From the NCBI GenBank assembly GCA_013151585.1, contig JAADHY010000557.1:1-5997 (forward strand): DNA of 5,997 bases. Reading direction: 5' to 3'. The DNA comes from Planctomycetota bacterium. GTDB lineage: Bacteria > Planctomycetota > Planctomycetia > Planctomycetales > Planctomycetaceae. Below, piece by piece: positions 1 through 5,997 of the stretch. The position numbers and the translations under genes are program-made. The notes below the pieces were generated by a model that made no database searches, had not been told where the DNA came from, and saw nothing but the letters and a program-made list of their open reading frames with translations. Positions within the stretch are counted from its first letter, which is position 1; every line of letters begins with the position of its first letter.

Positions 1-432
1 GCGACCAAAGAAACCGAGGTGCACGACATTAACATCACCTTCGAACGGATGTGCGAACTGGTGGGCGAGGAGACGTCGGAGGAGCTGAAGCGCCGCAGCT
101 TGGCCATCTATGCTGAGGCCGCGGAATATGCCCGCGAGCGTGGCGTCATCATCGCCGACACGAAGTTCGAGTTCGGCCGGTCCGGTGAGGAACTGATTCT
201 GATCGACGAAGTCCTCACCCCGGACAGTTCACGCTTCTGGCCAGCCGATTCTTACCAGCCGGGAGGTCCGCAGCCGTCCTTCGATAAGCAATTCGTGCGG
301 GACTGGCTCGAGACGACTGGATGGGACAAGGCCAGTGAGCCTCCGGAGTTGCCGCCGGACATCATCGACAAGACCCGCGCCAAGTACATCGAGGCGTATA
401 AACTACTTGTCGGAGCTGACTTTCCGTGGTAG
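1..432 (+). CDS. purC: PurC, SAICAR synthetase (phosphoribosylaminoimidazole-succinocarboxamide synthase), C-terminal part
   Basis: The enzyme joins aspartate to CAIR using ATP to make SAICAR, a step of de novo purine synthesis in the cytoplasm. The frame is open from base 1, so the gene starts before the window, and 143 residues are visible before the TAG stop. They contain the family signature ADTKFEFG (Asp codon at 157-159), the following DEVLTPDSSRFWP block (from about base 205), the QPSFDKQFVRDWL block and a C-terminal helix of the form TRAKYIEAYKLL. The spacing and the long C-terminal tail fit the longer, roughly 300-residue PurC form, so about half the protein, including the ATP-binding N-terminal lobe, is missing. 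The GTG at 19 is an internal valine codon, not a start. A 107-bp gap with a hairpin separates it from the kinase gene. Nothing looks broken. The family assignment is firm because the motifs are distinctive. Confidence 0.95.
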   Translation, partial: ATKETEVHDINITFERMCELVGEETSEELKRRSLAIYAEAAEYARERGVIIADTKFEFGRSGEELILIDEVLTPDSSRFWPADSYQPGGPQPSFDKQFVRDWLETTGWDKASEPPELPPDIIDKTRAKYIEAYKLLVGADFPW

Positions 433-462
433 GATGCTAGAGTCTGACTCGTAGCGTACCAA

Positions 463-490
463 CCGGTCCGGCGCGGCGCGTGCCGGCCGG
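463..490 (+). other. GC-rich hairpin between purC and the kinase gene
   Basis: The left arm at 463-472 pairs with the right arm at 482-490: four pairs, one bulged T at 467, then five pairs, all G-C, around a nine-base loop. It lies 30 bases after the purC stop and 50 bases before the kinase ATG. No T-run follows (the next bases are AGACATATAC), so it is not a standard intrinsic terminator. It may slow transcription after purC, protect an mRNA end, or be part of the kinase 5' leader. The pairing is seen directly; the role is unknown. Confidence 0.4.
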
Positions 491-528
491 AGACATATAC
501 GTACGCATCGATTGCTGGTGTCAGCCGC

Positions 529-533
529 GGGAG
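529..533 (+). promoter_or_regulatory. Shine-Dalgarno site that sets the kinase start
   Basis: GGGAG lies six bases before the ATG at 540. This favours that ATG over the in-frame GTG at 480. The GTG lies inside the GC-rich hairpin and would add a 20-residue stretch with two cysteines and no kinase-like features. Confidence 0.6.
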
Positions 534-539
534 CTCGTC

Positions 540-2222
540 ATGGCCGAACCCGATTCTGCCCATCCCGGGTCTCAGGCCGGCAGGCCCCTTTCTTCCCAAC
601 CGACCACTCCGGATGCAGCGGGCGACCAGTTGCAAGAAACGGTGATCTCAGGGGACAAACCTGGGAGCCAGTTCGCCGAAACGGTGGAAACCGGCCCGGC
701 TTCTGCTCGGTCCTCTGAGCGATCGCCGGGGAAAATCACATCGAAGCAGTCCCAAACGAGGCGATCCGTGGATACGGCGGCAAATCAAGGTGCCGCTCCG
801 AAACCGGCACCGAAAAAAGTCACCCAGATCGGCGATTTCAAACTCCGCAAGAAGCTGGGACAGGGTGGAATGGGTGAGGTCTTCCTGGCCACTCAGGTGA
901 GCCTGGATCGCGACGTCGCCCTGAAAGTCCTTTCCAAAGAACTCGCCAAACGCCCGGGCTTCGTGGAACGTTTCTTGCGCGAAGCCCGGTCGATGGCCAA
1001 GATCGACCATCCGAACGCGGTCCGTGTGTACGCGGCCGAAGCTCACCGGGGCTTGCATTTCGTCGCCATCGAGTACATCGACGGGCGCAGTATGCAAGAC
1101 TGGATGGACAAGCTGGGTCGGCTGAGCGTCGGAGATGCCCTGCACGTCATCCTGCGATGCGCGGACGCGCTCAGACACGCTCACGAGCTGAACTTGATCC
1201 ACCGAGACATCAAGCCAGACAACATCCTCGTCACGAAAAAAGGCGTCGTGAAGCTTTCTGATTTCGGGCTGGCCAAAGCGCTGGGCGACGAGGATATGTC
1301 TCTGACGCAAAGCGGTACCGGATTGGGAACGCCGCTGTACATGGCTCCGGAGCAGGCCCGAAACGCAAAGAACGTCGATCACCGAGCCGACATCTACGCT
1401 TTAGGAATAACGCTCTATTACTTCTTGACGGGCAAGCTTCCTTTCAGCGGTGACACCGTCGTCGAACTCATCCAAAACAAAGAAAAGGGCCGGTTTGACC
1501 GCGCCCGGAAGCTGAACCCCGAGGTGCCGGAGCGTCTGGACTTGATGATCGACAAAATGATCGCCAAGGACCCCGCGTACCGGTATTCCAGTTGGGACGA
1601 GCTGATCTCCGATTTGGAAAGTCTTCATCTGGATAATCCGTCCTTGACCTTCATCGAAGGCGCTGTGGAAACCAGTCGGGTTCGCCCGACGGCTCCCCAA
1701 ACCACTCACGTCCCGGGCTCGGCCGCGACAGCGGTACCTGCCGGCCCACCTCGCACTTCGGCCGAAGATGCAGCTCAAACCGGGGCAAAGAAAAAAGAAC
1801 AACAGTGGTTCGTCAAGTACACCAACGTCAAGGGCAAGATGGTCGTCAGCAAAATGACGACGTCCCAGGTCCTGCGCGGAATCCGGGCCGAGCTGCTGGA
1901 TCCCAAAGCGCAGGCCAAGCGACCGGAAGACACGGAGTTTATGCCGCTGGCCTATTTCGAAGAATTCGAGGACGTCGTCTCTCAGCGCGTTGCTCAGTTG
2001 GAGGCGGCGCGGTCCATGTACATGAAAAACATGTACAAGAAAATTGACCGAGCCGAACGGTTCCGCAGACGATGGGGATGGCTGATCCGACTCTTCCAAG
2101 GCACGCTCGGCTTCTTCAGCCTTATCCTCTACTTGGCGATCATCGGCGGCATCATCTATGCGGGTTATCTGTACTTGCCCGACTTGATCGAATTGATCAA
2201 GCAAAAGCTGAGTTCGGGCTAG
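540..2222 (+). CDS. Hanks-type (PknB-like) Ser/Thr protein kinase with a C-terminal membrane anchor
   Basis: This kinase phosphorylates Ser/Thr on proteins, and its targets are unknown. Numbering is from the ATG at 540 (560 residues). Residues 1-95 are a Pro/Ser/Thr-rich linker with two Q-x-x-E-T-V motifs (30-35 and 44-49). The kinase domain spans about 97-361: glycine loop GQGGMG 107-112, catalytic lysine K129 in ALKV, a helix-C glutamate (probably E148), HRDIKPDN 221-228 with catalytic D223, DFG 241-243, a Ser/Thr-rich activation loop, and APE 269-271. All key residues are present, so it should be active. A Pro/Ala/Thr-rich linker (about 380-420) leads to a small domain starting at W423, loosely like GYF_2-type domains (uncertain). 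A basic juxtamembrane helix (RAERFRRRWGW) and one hydrophobic helix at about 524-546 follow, then a tail of about 14 residues. The basic stretch before the helix suggests the kinase faces the cytoplasm. No PASTA or other external sensor is present. Upstream is purC; downstream is a 394-bp gap. Confidence 0.93.
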   Translation: MAEPDSAHPGSQAGRPLSSQPTTPDAAGDQLQETVISGDKPGSQFAETVETGPASARSSERSPGKITSKQSQTRRSVDTAANQGAAPKPAPKKVTQIGDFKLRKKLGQGGMGEVFLATQVSLDRDVALKVLSKELAKRPGFVERFLREARSMAKIDHPNAVRVYAAEAHRGLHFVAIEYIDGRSMQDWMDKLGRLSVGDALHVILRCADALRHAHELNLIHRDIKPDNILVTKKGVVKLSDFGLAKALGDEDMSLTQSGTGLGTPLYMAPEQARNAKNVDHRADIYALGITLYYFLTGKLPFSGDTVVELIQNKEKGRFDRARKLNPEVPERLDLMIDKMIAKDPAYRYSSWDELISDLESLHLDNPSLTFIEGAVETSRVRPTAPQTTHVPGSAATAVPAGPPRTSAEDAAQTGAKKKEQQWFVKYTNVKGKMVVSKMTTSQVLRGIRAELLDPKAQAKRPEDTEFMPLAYFEEFEDVVSQRVAQLEAARSMYMKNMYKKIDRAERFRRRWGWLIRLFQGTLGFFSLILYLAIIGGIIYAGYLYLPDLIELIKQKLSSG

Positions 2223-2226
2223 CGGA

Positions 2227-2273
2227 GTCCGCCGCGTTGCTTTAAAAGTATCCGGGGGGAAGGTCCGCCGCGT
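2227..2273. repeat. Pair of 11-bp direct repeats, 36 bp apart
   Basis: GTCCGCCGCGT occurs at 2227-2237 and again, identically, at 2263-2273. The second copy runs into the left arm of the inverted repeat at 2269-2335. A related form with an inserted GTA (CCGCCGTACGCGTTG, starting at 2324) overlaps the right arm. The match is exact; its function is unknown. Confidence 0.5.
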
Positions 2274-2335
2274 ACGGAAACAGTTGAGAGCGGTGTCCCC
2301 TTTTCTCCGGTGCCCAGGGGGCACCGCCGTACGCG
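2269..2335 (+). repeat. Nested inverted repeat able to form a long two-part stem
   Basis: The outer arms CGCGTACGG (2269-2277) and CCGTACGCG (2327-2335) are perfect 9-bp complements. Directly inside the right arm, 2317-2326 can pair with 2291-2300 in ten pairs including one G-T wobble, leaving a 13-base bulge on the left. Alternatively, 2308-2315 and 2319-2326 form a tight 8-bp hairpin with a three-base AGG loop. The two inner foldings share bases and exclude each other. No T-run follows, so a standard intrinsic terminator for the kinase gene is unlikely. It could be a dispersed genomic repeat, a leader RNA structure or an mRNA 3' end. Confidence 0.45.
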
Positions 2336-2395
2336 TTGGTTGACTTTCGGGCAACGGAGAAGCAGGTTAGCCCTTCGCAGGGGAAAGTTGCAACG

Positions 2396-2443
2396 CAGCA
2401 TTGTGGCCGATGCGGCCGGGGGTGGCCAATCAGCATTGTGGCC
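2396..2443. repeat. Pair of 13-bp direct repeats, 35 bp apart
   Basis: CAGCATTGTGGCC occurs identically at 2396-2408 and 2431-2443. Each copy is followed by short local inverted pairings: GGCC-GATGC-GGCC after the first, and GTGGC-CAGT-GCCAC (2438-2451) at the second. The 35-bp period is close to the 36-bp period of the repeats at 2227-2273, though the repeated words differ. Possible roles include paired protein-binding sites upstream of the gene at 2617 or remains of a repeat element. Confidence 0.5.
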
Positions 2444-2603
2444 AGTGCCACTACTGTCGGCTCACCGGAAAACAGCTACGAGACCTTCGACGGTGGCTGG
2501 TCGCCACGGCCACGCGGCCCTCGTTCCCCGTCGGCACGGTATCTTCGACCCTGTGGATGATTACAAACAAGCCTCGACGATTTAGATACCTTTCTTTGTT
2601 CAC

Positions 2604-2609
2604 GGAAGG
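2604..2609 (+). promoter_or_regulatory. Shine-Dalgarno site that sets the start of the exported protein
   Basis: GGAAGG lies seven bases before the ATG at 2617. The frame is open further upstream to at least 2401, but only the 2617 start has this site and places a hydrophobic signal-like segment directly at the N-terminus. Confidence 0.7.
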
Positions 2610-2616
2610 CCGATCG

Positions 2617-4980
2617 ATGCGACGGTCCGCAGCGCTGTCTCTGGTCTTCATCACCGTTTGGTTGCTTCGTCTGAGCAACGGGGGACCGCCTTTCCCGTTG
2701 GAGGCCGGCGAAGTTCACTTGAAGAACGGGATGACCATCAGCGGCACTCCGGTCCCCATTCAGTCGTTGAACACGGTCATCCAGCGCGGACCGGCAGAGA
2801 TCGTCTCCTACCCGATCCTGATGATCGAAACGGGCCTTCAGCGGTACTTCGTGCCCAATCGGCAGGTCCTCGAAGTCAACTACGACGCCGATCTGTCTTT
2901 GTATGAGACATTTACGCTCGACCAGAAAAAGACGAGCCAAGCGCGCGTAGTCCAATCGGTCGGAGCTTTCCTGACGGTCACGCCGTTCGACGAATTTGGC
3001 CGGCGACGGGTGACGTTGCAGACCCCGAATGGTCCGATGGACGTCATTCAAGGCATCACGCAACTGCATCCCCGATATGTCACCGTCACGTCGCTGAACT
3101 GCGCCTGGCAGTACGGAATCGCCACCACGTCGCTTCCGCCCGAAACACTCGACCAGATCCTTCGCCGCGCTATCGACCCGTCCAATCCGCAGGATCGCCT
3201 GGCCGTCGCCCGCTTTTATCTGCAAGCGGGCATGTTCCTTCAGGCTCAGCGCGAACTGACCTCGATCCGGCAAGAGTTTCCGGAGCTCAAGGACCGGGTC
3301 GACGAGCTCTCTGGTCAGGTTCGCGAGCTGGTGGGGCAGCGTCTGGTCCGCGAATTGCGGCAGCGTCAGCGAGCGGGACAACATTTTTTGGCGTACACCG
3401 CCGCCCGTCAGTTCCCGTCAACGAATCTGAGCGGTGATGTACTCCGGCAGGTGAGAGAGCTGATCGACGAGTACGAACAACGCCGCCAGCAAATTGAAAC
3501 CTGCAAGCTGCTTCTCGGAGAGCTGCAGGCCCAACTGACCGACCCGAAGCAGCGGGAGGCCGTGGCGCCGATGCGGTCGGAAGTGATCGAGCAGTTGAAT
3601 TATGAAAGCCTCAGCCGGCTCGACGCTTTCTTGAAACTCCAGTCCGACCCCACTTTGTCGGCGGCGGAAAAGCTGGCTCTGGCTTTTTCCGGCTGGGTCG
3701 TTGGAAGCGCTCACGCGGTCACGGACCTCAACGCCGCCATCCGACTCTGGGAAGCTCGCTTTTGCGTGCTCGAATATTTGCGATCGGAAGATGAAGCGGA
3801 ACGAGGGCATCTGCTGGCGACCTTACACGGATTGGAAGGGATCGGCTTCGAAACCGTTTTGCGGTTGATCCCGCTCCTGCCTCCACAATTGGAGCCGCCG
3901 ATGACGGAACCAGGCGTGCCCGTGCAGATCGAAGTGCCCACGTCAGCCGCCACAGCCGATCGGAAACCGATCGTTGTCCGATACTGGGTTCTGTTACCTC
4001 ACGAATATCACCCTCATCACCGCTACCCTGCCGTCGTGGCTCTGCATGCCGCCAAACAGCCAGAAGAGAGAGAGCTGCGATGGTGGGGAGGCTCGAAAGA
4101 TCGCCCGCTCCAGTCGCAGCGGCGCGGCTATATTGTCATCGCCCCGGAATACGCCTTGGACGGTCAAGACGCTTACGACTACAGCCCGCTGGCCCACTAC
4201 AAGGTCATCCAGGCCCTCCGCGACGCTCGAAAACGCTTCCGCATCGATTCGGATCGCGTCTTCCTGGCCGGGCACGGCATGGGAGCCGACGCGGCTTTCG
4301 ATATCGGCATGAGTCATCCGGACCTGTTCGCCGGGGTCATCCCCATTGCTGGCCAAATCGGCGGCTATTGCAAGTACTACACGTCGAACGGCGAACCCAT
4401 CGGATGGTATGTGGTCAGCGGAGAGCGCGACGGCGATAAGTTCGATCGAAACGCTTTCGTGCTGAACCGCATGCTGAAGTACGGCTACGACTTGATCTTC
4501 ACCGAATACGTCGGACGCGGCCACGAGTGGTTCTACGAAGAGATTCACAACCTGTTCGACTGGATGGACCTCCACCGCCGTCCGCAGCTCCCCAAGGAAA
4601 TCGAAGTACGAACCCTGCGTCCCACTGACAATCGGTTCTTCTGGCTGCGGGTGGAAGGCTTTCCCAAAGCGTTCTTGTCGCCGCCCGGCTCGGTGCCGCG
4701 CCCGTCACGTTCCGGAGCACCGCGTCCCATGAGGCTTGAAGCTCGCGTGGCTCCCGGCGACACCGATCGCAACGTTATCCAACTCCGCTGCGGAACCGAC
4801 CGGACTACCATCTGGCTTAATCCCGACCTGATCGATTTCGAGAAACGGGTTGTGGTGCGATTAAACGGCCGTCAGCGCCACAACAAATTCTTGCGCCCTG
4901 ATCTGGAAGTGTTGCTGGAAGGCCTCCGGCTTCGGGGCGACCGGGAACGGCTATTTTGGGCCCGCCTTGATTTCGACTGA
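2617..4980 (+). CDS. Exported multidomain protein with an alpha/beta-hydrolase domain lacking the nucleophile serine
   Basis: The start is chosen from the ribosome site and the N-terminal segment: Arg-Arg followed by a hydrophobic core at about 5-17, so a signal peptide or signal anchor (no lipobox cysteine). The product has 787 residues. Residues 31-165 look beta-rich and open with VHLKNGMTISG. Residues 175-420 are mostly helical, charged and Gln-rich, possibly TPR-like or coiled. Residues about 450-655 resemble an alpha/beta hydrolase of the dienelactone hydrolase/prolyl oligopeptidase kind: strand VRYWVLLP, PAVVALHA, YIVIAPEY, the nucleophile elbow and a likely catalytic histidine H636 in GRGHEWF, with acid candidates D605 or D607. 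The elbow reads G552-H-G-M-G556, so G554 (codon GGC at 4276-4278) stands where serine is expected. The usual HG oxyanion motif reads HAA (477-479). It is therefore probably a pseudo-enzyme, perhaps binding ligand or protein outside the cytoplasm. Residues 662-787 form a beta-rich tail ending in RGDRERLFWARLDF. The frame is intact. The specific function is not recognised. Confidence 0.85.
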   Translation: MRRSAALSLVFITVWLLRLSNGGPPFPLEAGEVHLKNGMTISGTPVPIQSLNTVIQRGPAEIVSYPILMIETGLQRYFVPNRQVLEVNYDADLSLYETFTLDQKKTSQARVVQSVGAFLTVTPFDEFGRRRVTLQTPNGPMDVIQGITQLHPRYVTVTSLNCAWQYGIATTSLPPETLDQILRRAIDPSNPQDRLAVARFYLQAGMFLQAQRELTSIRQEFPELKDRVDELSGQVRELVGQRLVRELRQRQRAGQHFLAYTAARQFPSTNLSGDVLRQVRELIDEYEQRRQQIETCKLLLGELQAQLTDPKQREAVAPMRSEVIEQLNYESLSRLDAFLKLQSDPTLSAAEKLALAFSGWVVGSAHAVTDLNAAIRLWEARFCVLEYLRSEDEAERGHLLATLHGLEGIGFETVLRLIPLLPPQLEPPMTEPGVPVQIEVPTSAATADRKPIVVRYWVLLPHEYHPHHRYPAVVALHAAKQPEERELRWWGGSKDRPLQSQRRGYIVIAPEYALDGQDAYDYSPLAHYKVIQALRDARKRFRIDSDRVFLAGHGMGADAAFDIGMSHPDLFAGVIPIAGQIGGYCKYYTSNGEPIGWYVVSGERDGDKFDRNAFVLNRMLKYGYDLIFTEYVGRGHEWFYEEIHNLFDWMDLHRRPQLPKEIEVRTLRPTDNRFFWLRVEGFPKAFLSPPGSVPRPSRSGAPRPMRLEARVAPGDTDRNVIQLRCGTDRTTIWLNPDLIDFEKRVVVRLNGRQRHNKFLRPDLEVLLEGLRLRGDRERLFWARLDFD

Positions 4981-5282
4981 GAGCAAGTTTCCAATGATTC
5001 GCCCGAAAAATATCCCGGCAACAGGAAAGCTGTGGCCCAGGCACGCCGTTGAGTGAGCCGGCATTGCGATCGGGGTGGGACCTCAAAAGCCCGCAAAGTC
5101 CCGAATGGACTGAGTACGCTCGCGTGATGACAGCCGCGCACCGAAGAATGCCCAAGAGCCAGTCAGCGGCGGTCCCTCTGACTGAGAGAATCCGGACGCC
5201 CAACCCCTATCCGGTGTGGCTTGCCTCCCATCCTCGGCAACCGCCCCTTTCCACCCTCGGCCGATAGGAACGCTTCAGGCGA
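4981..5282. other. Gap between convergent genes, no convincing gene
   Basis: These 302 bp separate the stop codons of two converging genes. A 72-codon frame from a TTG at 5049 resembles no protein I know and has no good ribosome site. Terminators would be expected here for both strands, but no GC-rich stem with a T-run was found. The only clear inverted repeat is at 5160-5184. Confidence 0.55.
5160..5184. other. Small inverted repeat between convergent genes
   Basis: CAGTCAG (5160-5166) and CTGACTG (5178-5184) are perfect 7-bp complements with an 11-base loop. Its place between two converging genes would suit a two-way terminator. There is no T-run on either side, so if it ends transcription it does not do so in the standard way. 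It may be chance. Confidence 0.25.
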
Positions 5283-5978
5283 TCAAGCCGGCGGTTTGGC
5301 GGGCAAACGCAACCCCGCCGTGTTTCCGTCGGCGAAGGAATAGATGTAACTCCAGAACAGGCCGATTCCCACGAGCACGGCAATGTGGAACAGCTCATGA
5401 GGGCCCAAAACACCGTAAACCAGAATGGGCCACCGAGCAAACTCGAACACCGCTCCGACCGTGTATGCCGCCCCTCCGGCCACGGGGAGCCGTAAGGCGG
5501 CGCGGCCGTACTCCCGCCCGATCATCCACGCCGAGACTAAACCCATCCACCCCATCGTCAGGTAAAAGGCCAATCCCAGCCATTCGGGGATCGACGCGAA
5601 AAAGATGGTCTTCAAAGTGATGCCGGTAATGCCAAGAATCCAAATGACGACCAGCGGAGCCCACCGCCGCGGCCCGCGAAAAAGGATGGCATGAACGGGC
5701 GTAAATGTTCCGGCGATCAGGCCGAAAATGGCGTCATGATCCAGCCGTCTTAGCACATCGCGCCCCGCGCCCGGCCCAAGCAAGTGATAAACCCCGCTGA
5801 TCGCCAGCAGCGAAACGCACGTGAAAGCAAAAACGCCTAACGAAAAGACTCGCCCCGGCCGCCCTCGGCCGCGACGCAACAGCCAGATGCTCAAGATTCC
5901 GTAAACTCCGGCTCCGATCAAATGGGTCCAAGAGCTGACCGGATCGGCAAATCCCGGAATTGAGTAAACTTCGTCCAT
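5283..5978 (-). CDS. trhA: PAQR/hemolysin III family seven-helix membrane protein
   Basis: The protein has 231 residues, close to the usual bacterial size of just over 200. It starts at ATG (5978-5976) and ends at TGA (5285-5283). Seven hydrophobic segments are visible at about 17-34, 45-66, 82-100, 106-126, 132-153, 164-190 and 194-214. The family's metal-site residues are all present: S61 and H65 in SGVYH, D80 in RRLDHDAIF, and H194 and H198 in HELFH. In PAQR proteins such as the adiponectin receptors, these three histidines hold zinc near the membrane, and a hydrolase activity on lipid amides is proposed. Bacterial members, named hemolysin III from an early cytolysin report and later TrhA, are linked to membrane-lipid homeostasis. 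The real substrate here is unknown, and the hemolysin name should not be read as evidence of virulence. The gene converges on the exported-protein gene and appears to be a separate unit. The symbol is given by family only. Confidence 0.93.
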   Translation of the reverse strand: MDEVYSIPGFADPVSSWTHLIGAGVYGILSIWLLRRGRGRPGRVFSLGVFAFTCVSLLAISGVYHLLGPGAGRDVLRRLDHDAIFGLIAGTFTPVHAILFRGPRRWAPLVVIWILGITGITLKTIFFASIPEWLGLAFYLTMGWMGLVSAWMIGREYGRAALRLPVAGGAAYTVGAVFEFARWPILVYGVLGPHELFHIAVLVGIGLFWSYIYSFADGNTAGLRLPAKPPA

Positions 5979-5989
5979 GGTTGATCGGG

Positions 5990-5996
5990 TCCTCTT
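5990..5996 (-). promoter_or_regulatory. Likely Shine-Dalgarno site of the PAQR gene
   Basis: Read on the minus strand, AAGAGGA (5996 to 5990) precedes the ATG with 11 bases between. That spacing is a little long but acceptable. The next in-frame ATG is far inside the protein, so the start is not in doubt. The promoter lies beyond the window. Confidence 0.45.
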
Positions 5997-5997
5997 T

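Larger units (their letters stand above)
2223..2616. other. Repeat-rich gap between kinase and exported protein, no convincing gene
   Basis: This 394-bp stretch has several open frames, but none shows a recognisable protein, a good ribosome binding site or plausible composition. It holds two pairs of exact direct repeats and a nested inverted repeat (listed separately), all between 2227 and 2443. The second part, about 2455-2600, shows no clear structure. The gap should include the promoter and leader of the gene at 2617, but no convincing -35/-10 pair could be placed. Confidence 0.6.

Noticed and set aside
480..539. GTG start giving the kinase 20 extra residues.
   Set aside because: It lies inside the GC hairpin without a Shine-Dalgarno sequence; the ATG at 540 has GGGAG at a six-base spacing.
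648..1382. Long open frame on the minus strand (244 codons) within the kinase gene.
   Set aside because: It is antisense to a clearly coding kinase domain and resembles no family; such frames are common in GC-rich genes. The same applies to the minus-strand frames at 1401-2354 and 2476-3384.
2561..2588. Promoter-like pair TTACAA and TAGATA with 16-bp spacing before the exported-protein gene.
   Set aside because: Each box matches only three of six consensus bases, which is close to chance in this AT-richer stretch.
2401..2616. In-frame upstream extension of the exported protein, containing a Cys/His cluster (HCGQCHYC) that resembles a metal-binding knuckle.
   Set aside because: It would need a TTG start with no ribosome site, it overlaps the 13-bp direct repeats that explain part of the Cys/His pattern, and the ATG at 2617 has both a good ribosome site and a signal-like N-terminus.
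540..4980. Kinase and exported protein as a functional signalling pair.
   Set aside because: They are co-directional but 394 bp apart with a repeat-filled gap and separate ribosome sites, and one protein is cytoplasmic-facing while the other is probably exported; nothing in the sequence links them.
5049..5267. Possible small protein in the gap between the convergent genes.
   Set aside because: TTG start, no ribosome site, no recognisable motif, and Pro/Arg/Ser-rich composition typical of non-coding GC-rich DNA.

Overview
The window looks like ordinary chromosomal DNA of a GC-rich planctomycete or a close relative. This is an inference from gene style, not from a marker gene. It rests on three things: a Hanks-type Ser/Thr kinase with a membrane-anchored C-terminus, a large exported multidomain protein ending in a hydrolase fold and a beta-rich tail of a kind I associate with Planctomycetes, and long structured gaps between loosely packed genes. 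I see no phage, transposon, CRISPR, tRNA or rRNA sequence.

Layout. Positions 1-432 hold the C-terminal half of purC (SAICAR synthetase, purine synthesis), cut off by the window edge. A 107-bp gap with a strong GC-rich hairpin leads to a 560-residue Ser/Thr protein kinase at 540-2222. Its catalytic motifs are intact and a single transmembrane helix lies almost at the C-terminus. A 394-bp gap (2223-2616) has no convincing gene but is rich in repeats: two pairs of exact direct repeats and a nested inverted repeat. Positions 2617-4980 encode a 787-residue, probably exported protein. It has an N-terminal beta-rich part, a long helical middle, an alpha/beta-hydrolase domain and a C-terminal beta-rich domain. 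The hydrolase nucleophile elbow reads GHGMG instead of GxSxG, so the domain probably lacks serine-hydrolase activity. After a 302-bp gap, a convergent gene on the minus strand (5978-5283) encodes a seven-helix PAQR/hemolysin III family membrane protein with its metal-site residues intact.

How the genes relate. No common pathway is visible. purC, the kinase and the large exported protein run in the same direction, but the gaps between them are wide and each of the last two has its own Shine-Dalgarno sequence. They may be separate transcription units. The points most worth a second look are the hydrolase domain without its serine, the kinase architecture with a C-terminal anchor and no external sensor, a duplicated Q-x-x-E-T-V motif in the kinase N-terminus, and the structured repeats at 2227-2443. 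I found no convincing new multi-gene system.
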